A stretch of 64,000 bases of DNA, from the NCBI GenBank assembly GCA_019671005.1, contig CM033728.1, forward strand, positions 27,975,099 through 28,039,098, written 5' to 3'. Positions 11,010-20,316 of the stretch are shown piece after piece. Within the stretch, counting starts at the first letter, position 1; every line of letters begins with the position of its first letter. This DNA is from Hibiscus mutabilis. Its lineage: Eukaryota; Streptophyta; Magnoliopsida; Malvales; Malvaceae. The translations under genes and the position numbers were made by a program. Under the pieces are notes generated by a model, which worked only from the letters and a program-made list of their open reading frames with translations, was not told the DNA's origin and did no database searches.

Positions 11010-13370
11010 ATGGAAGACAGGATAATCAGTATAGAAAAGGGGCAAAGAGAGCTCGAGGCTAGGCTTGAAGAGGCTCAAAGAAGCCTCAGTGACCAGATTG
11101 CTCAATCGCAAGCATCGATAGTATCCGACATAACCGTACTGTTGGCTAAAATCCTTGGAAAAAGAGTGGAGGGAGAAACCGTTCAAGAGCCAGAGGGTAG
11201 CCCAGCTCACTATAAGGTTCAACTAGCTGCGCCAAATCCAGCTAGAAAGGTGTATATCGACCCTGTAGGAATGTCAGCTAGTCTTCAGATAGGGGTACCT
11301 GAAACTCAACCCCTCGACACTGAAGAACTCTATGAAGAGGAGGTGCCTGACCTGAATGTAGTCGAAAGGATCAGGACAGAGGTAGAGAAAAAGTGGGAGG
11401 AGAGGTTTTGCCTCATGGAGGAAAAATTTAAAACGTTACAATCTACGGAGGAGTCAGAAAACGACGCTAGTGACTTAAGTCTGGTATCCGATCTTGTCCT
11501 ACCGCCAAAATTTAAAACACCAAAGTGCGACAAATACGATGAAACCACGTGTCCTTCCGCGCACATAACAATGTACTGTCGAAAGATGGCGGCCTACCTT
11601 AAGGACGAAAAGCTACTGATCCACTGTTTCCAAGACAGCCTAACTGGAGCGGTGTTACGGTGGTACACCCAGTTGAGCAAGGCAAATGTTAAGACATAGA
11701 AAGATCTGTCAAGAGCATTCATTGAGCAATATAAGCATGTATCAGATATGACCCCCAGTAGAATTATGTTGGAAAATATGGGGCAGAAGTCCAACGAAAG
11801 TTTACGACAATACGCTCAAAGGTGGTGGGAAGTGGCCGCCCAAATTCAGACACCCCTCCCAGAACATGAAATTACGCCGTTATTTGTTATTACTTTGAAA
11901 GGGGCACTCTTTGATCACCTCATTAATAACACAACACAGTGTTTTGCTGACTTAATTAGGACTGGGGAGTCCCTTGAATTGGCAATTAAGAGTGGTAGAA
12001 TTGATAGCGGGGAAGGGTCTCGGAAATATAGCAAGAAGAATGAAGTAAACGCCACCAGCACTTACAACACCCCGAAGAACTTTACAGTCTCACAGCCGCA
12101 AGCACCCGTGGGAAAAGCACAAAACTAGAATCAAAGAGAGGAGAGAACCTCCAGAAAAGAGAAAAAGAGGAAAACTTTCACTCCCCTACCCGTTTCGTAC
12201 TCGGAGTTTTACTCCTAGTTGTATGAAGCAGACTTGGTCCGTCCATACATTGTTACTCCTTTCAAGCCGCCATTCCCTTCTTGGTATAATCCGAACGCGC
12301 ATTGCGACTATCACGGCGGTGCCCCTAGGCATCCCACCGAGAACTGCCTTGCCTTCAAAAAACTTGTGTAGAACTTAATTGATTTTAGGATATTGAAGTT
12401 CGAAGAACCAAGTGTAGCTACTAACCCGCTACCTAATCATGGGAACAGAGGAGTAAATGTTAATGAAGAATACTTTACCAGGAAAATTAAGGATGATGTG
12501 TCAGAAATCAAATCTCCTTTGCGATGGGTATTTCAACAGTTATGCATGGCTCGTGTGATTGACAAAGGCATGATAATAAGGCAGAAAGGATGTGGAGTGT
12601 ATTGCAAATTCCATCAGAATGAAGGGCATGACATCCAAGAGTGCGATGAGTTCAAGGGATTGGTACAACAATTGATGAATGAAAAGCAAATAGAATTCTT
12701 CGAAGAGCCCATGGGAAAGAAGGGGTCGGACGTACATATGACGGATAGACCCAAATCTAAATACGGGAAGGATAGACCTTTTATCATCTCTTCTAGGCCA
12801 GGGAATGCAAGTTCCTCCCAAGGAGAAACCAACAAGATAAATCCCAAGATCATCATTTCAGCACCATCCCCGTTCCCATTCAAGGATATGCGACAAATTC
12901 CCTGGAACTATGCTATAAATGTGACCACGCCAGAAAAGCCAGAACGTGGTCAGGTAAAAGAGCCTACGCTAAAAGACGAACAAGACCAGAATGATGTGAG
13001 CACTGGTGAGGTGGGCCATTTCACGAGGAGCGGCAGATGTTATTCCTCTGAGGCTTTGAGAGCACCTGAAGCGGTCAAAGATAAGGGAAAGAATAAAGCG
13101 GTCAGCCCCACGCAGATATTCGATGAAGAACCTCCCCCAAAGATGAATGAGCCGGTAACTGAGGCCCAGGCCAAAGAATTTCCGAAGTTCTTAAGGTATA
13201 GTGAGTAAAACGTAGTGGAACAACTACGAAAGCAACCGGCTAGGATCACAGTGCTGGAATTACTCTTGAGTTTAGAAAAGCACCGGGAGACACTATTAAA
13301 AGTACTAAATCAGACTTTTGTACCCCAGGATATTTTTGTGACAAATCTGGACAGGATAGTGGGCATATCA
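11010..13370 (+). pseudogene. gag: E2 gag (decayed)
   Basis: Starts at ATG 11010 with a charged, coiled-coil-like N-terminus, then a retrotransposon Gag domain (about 11510-11990, including CFQDSLTGAVLRWYTQL). Frame 0 holds throughout, with stops at 11697 (TAG where Trp is expected), 12126, 12216, 12369 (all TAG) and 13206 (TAA). Two atypical zinc-knuckle-like motifs are visible: CDYHGGAPRHPTENC at 12303-12347 (CX2HX5HX4C) and CKFHQNEGHDIQEC at 12603-12644 (CX2HX4HX4C). Gag would form the virus-like particle and bind element RNA. Frame 0 carries on past 13206 to about 13370, where protease appears in frame 2. Confidence 0.85.
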
Positions 13371-14445
13371 CTGCCTATAATCATATAACACTCAGTGATG
13401 ATGAGATCCCCGAGGGAGGAATGGGGTCCACCAAAGCCCTTAACATCACAACTCACTGCAAAGGGTATGTAGTACCTGGCGTACTGATTGACAACGGGTC
13501 AGCATTGAACGTCCTGCTTATGGTGACCCTGCAGAAACTACCAATTGATGGTTCTCACCTAAAGCCCTGCCACAATTCAGTAAGAGCCTTTGACGGTACA
13601 CAGAGAGGAACAATGGGAAAAATTAAGGTGCCTCTATTGATCGGACCGACTGAGTATGTGATCGATTTTGTGGTAATGGACATAAAACCATCTTACAGCT
13701 GTTTATTGGGAAGGCCATGGATCCACTCCGCAGGAGTTGTCCCCTCATCATTGCATCAGAAATTAAAATTTGTAGTCGAAGGTAAATTGGTCACAGTAGA
13801 GGCTGAGCAGGAAATTGTTGCTTCAGTGACATCGGATGCCCCATATATTCAAAATGACGAGGATGCTGTAGAATGCTCGTTCCGAGCATTAGAACTAGTG
13901 AATGCCACGTTCGTTTCGGAGGGAAGTCAGCTCCCCTATCCCAGGTTATCTAATTGTACCAAGATGACCGTCGCAGAAACTTTGGGCCGAGGAGCCAAAG
14001 TATGAAAGGGGTTGGGGAAGAAATTACAAGGGAGCCTAAGAGCCAAAAATATGATAACCAAGAAGGATCGTTTTGGGCTGGGTTACAAACCAAGTGTCCA
14101 ACAGAGAAAAGAGGAATACAAGAGAAAGGAAGAGCAAAGAAAAGCCAGATTTAAAGCAGAAGACATTCTGTGGAGACCAATGTCCTTTCCTAGTTTAAAA
14201 ACCACTTTTGTCTCCGGAGGATTCTACCAACCAGGTCAAGAGGTTGAAGAGGCAATTAAGGAAAATGACGTACTCAACCAGGAGGAGACATTCAATGAAT
14301 CACTTGAAGGGATGTACATCAACATGATAGCTGGAAAGGACCGAGGTAGCAAAATGTTGACCAACATCTGCCCCTGTCGTCCTGGGGAAACACTTGATAA
14401 CTGGAGCTGCATTGATCTACCTGTGGTTTTTAGGAATAGATCAGA
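13371..14445 (+). pseudogene. E2 aspartic protease and linker to RT
   Basis: Frame 2. The protease active-site motif reads LIDNGSALNVL, with the catalytic Asp at 13490 (DNGS in place of the common D[S/T]G; the Asn form is usual in this lineage as far as I know). The flap/second block IKPSYSCLLGRPWIHSAG follows near 13684. A TGA at 14003 breaks the frame. Downstream is a basic linker that ends GFYQPGQ...NRSE at 14446. It would cleave the Gag-Pol polyprotein. Exon-like continuation into RT is proposed through the intron at 14446-14663. Confidence 0.82.
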
Positions 14446-14663
14446 GTAATGCTCCGAATCAACCTTTTGTTTCGCCCTTAAATATGGGAATCAACACTTG
14501 ATAACTGGAGCTGCACCTATGTTAACTTTTTTGTTGAAATAAAAATATCCCCACTTTCCTGAATGACCAACATTTCATTTATTTCATTCATGCATTCTTC
14601 ATGTTCATTCACTTCGTATAAAGCCATCCTCTTCACAATACATTTCATTCTCATCTAATGCAG
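14446..14663 (+). other. Putative spliced intron between protease and RT
   Basis: The protease frame meets TAA at 14447. A GTAATG donor at 14446 and a TCTAATGCAG|GT acceptor ending at 14663 bound a 218-bp AT-rich, pyrimidine-rich stretch with stops. Removing it joins GA (14444-14445) to G (14664), which keeps one open frame from the protease linker into the RT ORF (ATG 14671). Ogre elements of legumes are known to have a spliced intron in this position. Inside lies a 21-bp copy (14495-14515) of exon sequence 14391-14411. Confidence 0.6.
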
Positions 14664-16850
14664 GTCGCTCATGATTGACTATATGAATGATACCGGATCC
14701 AATCCCAGAGTGAATTTTGAATGCCCTGAGATCTCAGAGGGAATTGAAGGAGAAGATGACGAGATAGAATGTGAGGTCCCGGTAGAGTTGAAGAGAATGG
14801 TGGACAACGAAGAAAGGCAGATCATGCCCCACCAAGAAGAAACAGAAATTGTAAACTTGGGGACTGAAGAAGAGAGAAAAGAAGTAAAAATAGGGACGAC
14901 GTTTTCCTCAAAAACCAAACACGAACTGATAACCCTACTTCAGGAATTTAAGGATATTTTGGCCTGGACCTATCAAGATATGCCAGGATTGAATATTGAC
15001 ATAGTGGTGCACAAATTGCCAACAAAGCCGGGGTACAAACCAATACAGCAAAAAATTCGGAGAATGAGACCATACATGTTGTTAAAGATCAGAGAAGAGG
15101 TAAAAAAACAATTTGACGCTGGTTTCTTGGAGGTAGCCAAATACCCCAAATGGGTTGCAAACATCGTACCAGTACCAAAGAAGGACGGGAAAATTCGTAT
15201 GTGTGAAGATTATAGGGATCTAAACCGAGCCAGCCCTAAAGACAACTTCCCCTTACCACATATTGACATGCTGGTTGACAACACTGCAGGACATTCATGG
15301 TTTTCATTCATGGATGGCTTCTCAGGGTACAACCAGATAAAGATGGACTCTAATGACATGGAGATAACTACGTTCATAACCATGTGGGGCACTTTTTGTT
15401 ATTGGGTGATGCCTTTTGGGCTAAAGAATGCAGGGGCAACATACCAAAGAGCAATGGTGACTCTTTTCCATGACATGATGCACAAAGAAATAGAAGTATA
15501 CGTGGACGACATGATTGCCAAGTCCCGAACAGAGGAGGAGCACCTACAGAAGTTGAGAAAACTATTCCAAAGACTACAGAAGTACCAGCTGAGGCTCAAT
15601 CCTACCAAATGTACCTTCGTCGTTACTTCTAGAAAACTCCTAGGGTTCGTGGTAAGCAGAAGAGGGATTGAGATCGATCCGGATAAAGTGAAAGCCATCC
15701 AGGATCTCTCACCACCCCACACTTAGAAGGAAGTTCACGGTTTCTTGGGGAGGTTGAATTATATCTCTCGTTTCATTTCCCAATTAACCGACCGATGTGA
15801 CCCGGTCTTCAGACTTCTTAGAAAGAATAATACTGGTGTGTGGGATGAGGAATGTCAAAGAGCCCTAGAAAATATCAAAAAGTACCTGACAAATGCTCCA
15901 ATTTTAGTCGCAGCAATACCAGATCGACCATTAATTCTCTACCTGACAGTCTTTGAGAATTCAATGGGATGCGTATTGGGGCAACACGATGAGTAAAGAA
16001 AAAGGGAGCAAGCCATCTATTACCTAAGTAGGAAATTCAATGATTGTGAAACACGGTACCCTCCAGTGCAGAAGCTGTGTTGTGCTCTAGTTTGGTCTAC
16101 CAAGCGGCTTAGGCAGTATACGCTGTACCATACTACTTGGTTGATATCCAAGCTAGACCCATTGAAGTTCTTAATGGAAGCGCCTGCACTAACATGAAGG
16201 ATGGCCCGATGGCAGATGCTCTTATCCGAATTCGATATTGTATACGTGAGCCAGAAAGCCGTAAAGGGGATTGCCATAGCAGATTTCCTAGCTAGTCGCG
16301 CCTCGGACGACTATGAGGCATTGAACTTTAATTTCCCAGACGAGGACTCGATGTGCATTACAACCGAGGAAGAGGTTTCAGATGATAAATCGTGGAAGCT
16401 TTACTTCGATGGAGCCTCTAATGCCCTCGGACATGGGATAGGAGCCGTGCTAATTTCTCCTGAGGATGTCTATTATCTCTTCACCAGCAGATTAGAATTC
16501 TTTTGTACCAACAATATAGCTGAATACGAAGCTTGCGTTATGGGACTAAACTCAGCTATTGAAAGAAAGGTTAAGGAACTTCGAGTATTCGGAGATTCAT
16601 CCTTAGTAATTTACCAATTGCGTGGGGAATGGGAAACGAGGGACTCGAAGTTGGTCAAATATTATGAATTGATTCAAGAGCTCACCAAGGAGTTCGAAAG
16701 GGTCAGCTTCAATTACCTTCCCCGAGAAGAAAATCAGATGGCAGACGCCTTGGCGACCCTGGCATCCATGTTCAAAACAAACACTGGGGCAGAAATGAAG
16801 CCCATTAAGATGCAGACTTTGAAAGGCCTGCTCAGTGTTGTAATGTATAG
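14664..16850 (+). pseudogene. pol: E2 reverse transcriptase with two RNase H domains
   Basis: Frame 1. RT blocks in order: VPKKDGKIRMCEDYRDLN (about 15172-15225), MDGFSGYNQI (15310-15339) and the catalytic YVDD at 15499-15510, intact. A degraded retroviral-type RNase H spans about 15900-16170. A second, better preserved RNase H lies at about 16390-16760 with FDGA (Asp at 16408), AEYEA, GDSS and NQMADALA supplying the acidic residues. A second RNase H is a known hallmark of the Tat lineage. Stops: 15724 (TAG), 15994 (TAA), 16195 (TGA). A shift into frame 0 occurs near 16848, before integrase. Confidence 0.9.
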
Positions 16851-18251
16851 GAAGAGATTGATGGAAACCCATGGTACTATGACATCTTACAATATGTCAA
16901 GCTTCGAAAGTATCCGCAAGGGGCAAATGACAATGACAGAAAAACACTCAGAAAAATGGCAACAAGATATGTCCTAGATGGGGAGATCCTATATAAGAGA
17001 AGTCATGATCAGACATTGCTGAGATGTGTGGATGCCCGGGAGGCGAAGGAGATTTTAGCCGAGGTACATGATGGGCTCTGTGGAACGCACGCCAACGGGC
17101 TGTCTATAGCTTGGACAATTATGAGATATGGCTATTTCTGGTTGACCATGGAGGGAGATTGTATTGATTACGCCAGGAAATGCCACAAATGACAAATTTA
17201 CGCTGACAAGATTTACGCACCCCCATCGCCTTTACACACCATGAATTCTCCGTGGCCTTTTGCGGCGTGGGGCATGGACGTCATCGGGCAGATTCATCCG
17301 AAAGCTTCCAATGGACACCATTTCATTTTGGTCGCCATAGACTGTTTCACTAAATGGGTAGAGGCAGCGTCTTACGCCAACATCACAAGGACTACAATAT
17401 GTAAGTTCTTAAAGAAGGAGATTATTTGTCGATACGGATTGCTAGAAAGGGTCATCATCGACAACGCTTCCAATCTGAATAACAAAATGATGACGGTTGT
17501 GTGCACTCAATTCAAGATAACATACCATAATTCCACAGTCTATCGTCCTAAAATGAATGGGGCAGTGGAAGCAGCAAACAAGAACATAAAGAAGATCATA
17601 GCAAAGACGACGGATACCTACAAGGATTGGCATGAAAAGTTGCCATTTGCCCTTTTCGCCTATAGGACGTCCGTTCGCACATCAACGGGGGCAACACCCT
17701 ACTCCTTGGTGTATGGTACCGAAACAGTACTCCCTATCGAGGTAGAGATCCCGTCTCTCTGGGTCTTAAATGAAGTAAAATTGGAAGAAGCCGAATGGGT
17801 GCAGGCCAGACTCGACCAGCTAAATCTCATTGATGAAAAGAGACTAAAGGCCATTTGTCATGGTCAAATATACCAAAAGCGGATGATGTAGGCATACAAC
17901 AAAAAGGTGCCCCCAAGAGAATTCAGAGAGGGGGATCTGGTGCTCAAGAAAATCCTCCCGATTCAGAAAGATTCTCGAAGAAAGTGGATGCCCAACTGGG
18001 AAGGGCCGTATGTGGTAAAAAAGGCCTTCTCAGGATGAGCCCTAATCCTAACAAAAATGGATGGAGACGAGTTGAAAAACCCTGTAAATTCTGATGCTGT
18101 TAAGAAATACTATCTTTGGAAAAAAAAAGGAAAAAAAAAAAGAAAAAGAAGAAAAGAACAAAAATGGAGAGCTGAGGGCGAACCCGAAATAGGGCGTCTT
18201 GAAGCAAAGGGAGGACCCGAGTTGAAAACCTTTAAAGGGCAGCTCGGATAA
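16851..18251 (+). pseudogene. pol: E2 integrase
   Basis: Frame 0. The linker (WYYD near 16872) leads to the HHCC zinc region (about 17060-17200), damaged by a TGA at 17190 in the last Cys pair. The catalytic triad is complete: Asp in GMDVIG (about 17277), Asp in IIDNASN (about 17460) and Glu in NGAVEAANK (about 17568), with exactly 35 residues between the second and third, the canonical D-35-E spacing. Further stops at 17889 and near 18036. The C-terminal part has EGPYVVKK near 18001 and ends in a lysine/arginine-rich tail encoded by A-rich DNA (18117-18160), stopping at 18249. No chromodomain is seen, as expected for Tat. Confidence 0.88.
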
Positions 18252-19139
18252 AATGAAATGTTGGATATCCGAAGAGAAGGGTCATCCCCATGAACAATGT
18301 GAAGAGGGAGCTTCAGGCAAAAGATTCTACGCCGGTTTACAGGATCATGTATCATTCATACCAAAGATAATGAGGGATCTTGTATTTCATATTTAGCTTT
18401 TCTTCTTCCTCATATGTGTCATAACTCTCTCAAAGTATCCCAAACCCTTAATCGTAATAAAATCGTATTTTTGAGCGTCCATTCCTTGTCTTCTTGTTAA
18501 TTTCAGGCAAATAAGCTAACATAGGCTTAGGGTAAGCAAGAGATTTCTGAGCATTACTGTGATCTAACCTTAAAGATGCAGGTGAATAGAAGATGATGTT
18601 AATTTTACCCTTTAACTCCCCACATAACGGCCATTGATAGGAAAGGCAGAAGGCTTAAAGCAACAGGGTAGGATGACCAATGGCGTACGCCCTGCTTGTT
18701 CAAAGAAATCATGCGAGATAACAAGAGAGATCTCCCAAGTGAAAACCCAGAAGGGCACCCCTCGAAAAAAAAAACTCTAGAGCGAAAACCCGAAAGGGCA
18801 CTTTAGAATCCCAAGTCAGAAATTGAGAAAAGGAAAGGTTGGAATGGTTGAACCCGATAGTGAAATGGGGTATCACCGCTAAAAAGGGAGAAAATGAACA
18901 ACGTGAACACGAGATCAACTGAGGACTAAAGCAGGCCCACCAAGATATTGACACTCATGCACCATGAATAGTTAGACATCACTAGAATTAGGAGCATGTC
19001 AATTCATTTGTCATAAGCATTTTGTTTTATCTTAGGCAGGTATCTATGGATTCAAAGAGACATCGGTAGCCATCATGGTGTAAATCCCAAATGTGAAGAT
19101 GAAGGTTATACATACAAAAGGCCTATGTTTCCTAGCGCC
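18252..19139 (+). other. E2 3' untranslated region, proximal part
   Basis: Non-coding, about 890 bp. It contains two imperfect copies of a GAAAACCC...AAGGGCAC phrase (about 18738 and 18782) and an A9-10 run near 18766. No gene seen. Confidence 0.6.
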
Positions 19140-20175
19140 CGCAGAGAGAAGTTCTATATAGGAAGAATTCGCCGCTCCAAGGCTTCAGAAGCTTAAAGTT
19201 TTATATAGGAAAGGTTTACAGCTCCAGGGTGAAGACTAGCAGTTCAATATAGGAAGAACTCCCAGCCGAAGGAATTCACCCATGACACACAAGGTTATAT
19301 AGGAAAACCTGTTGTGTCTGAAAGCGAAGAGTCTTATATAGGAAGGGCTCCGAGCTTGACTGTCTTAGAGTAAAAGATTCTATATAGGAAGAATCCGTAG
19401 CTCCAAGGCTTCAGAAGCTGAAAGTTTTATATAGGAAAAGGTTTACTGCTCCAGGGTGAAGACTAGCAATTCTATATAGGAAGAACTCCCAGCCGAAGGA
19501 ATTCACCCATGACACACAAGGTTATATAGGAAAACCTGTTGTGTCTGAAATCAAAGAGTCTTATATAGGAAGGGCTCTGAGCTTCACTGTCTTAGAGTAA
19601 AAGATTCTATATTGGAAGAATCCGTAGCTCCAAGATTTCAGAAGCTGAAAGTTTTATATAGGAAGGACTTACAGCTCCAGGGTGAAGACTAGCAGTTCTA
19701 TATAGGAAGAGCTCCCAGTCGAAGGAATTCACCCATGACACACAAGGTTATATAGGAAAACCTGTTGTGTTTGAAAGCGAAGAGTCTTATATAGGAAGGG
19801 CTCCGAGCTTTACTGTCTTAGAGTGAGGGGTTTTATATAGGAAGAACCTGTAGCTCTGAGATTTCAGAAGCTAAAAGTTCTATACAGGAAGGACTGACGG
19901 CTCTAGGGTTTGAAGACTAGCAGTTCTATACAGGAGGAACTCCTAGTCGAAAGAATCCTTCAGCGACGCAGAAGGTTTGATATAGGAGAAACCAGCGTTG
20001 AAGGCGAAGAGTTCTATATAGGAAGGACTCCAAGCTTCACCGTCTCATAATGAAAGGTTCTATATAGGAGGGACTCATAACTCGAGGCTTCAGACTGAAG
20101 GGTTCTATGTCGAAAGAGCCTATAACTCCAAGATCGGAAGGTGACAAAGCTTTATATAGGAAGAACGTACGAGCC
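19140..20175 (+). repeat. E2 3' UTR stem-loop array (ATATAGGA loops)
   Basis: Contains 23 stem-loops whose loop is ATATAGGA (19 exact; variants at 19609, 19882, 19928 and 20107). Loops start at 19156, 19203, 19247, 19297, 19336, 19382, 19429, 19474, 19524, 19563, 19609, 19656, 19700, 19750, 19789, 19835, 19882, 19928, 19980, 20016, 20062, 20107 and 20154. Flanking arms differ from one hairpin to the next yet most pair, for example AGTTCT/AGAACT, GATTCT/AGAATC, AGGTT/AACCT and GAGTCTT/AGGGCTC. A higher-order unit of about 226-227 bp (five hairpins) is repeated three times cleanly (anchors GGAATTCACCC at 19271, 19498, 19724), then degenerates. Tandem repeats in the 3' UTR are known for Tat elements; this hairpin layout I do not recognise. 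Confidence 0.85.
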
Positions 20176-20299
20176 TGAAGATTCAGCTAAGGAAAGGCGG
20201 AGAGTTCCAGAAGAGCACGTGTTTCCGAAGCTACAAATAGGGAAGTCTGATAAAAATGAGTGCTTATGAATCTTTACTTTGTTCCCATTCCATGAGAAC

Positions 20300-20316
20300 A
20301 AGCAAAGAGGGGCAAC
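20300..20316 (+). other. E2 polypurine tract
   Basis: CAAGCAAAGAGGGGCAAC ends immediately before the 3' LTR start TGTAATCACTC at 20317. It would prime plus-strand synthesis. Confidence 0.8.

Noticed and set aside
19140..20175. CRISPR array or tRNA-like cluster in the stem-loop array
   Set aside because: Arms vary together with loops constant, there are no unique spacers, no tRNA A/B boxes and the context is a retrotransposon 3' UTR.
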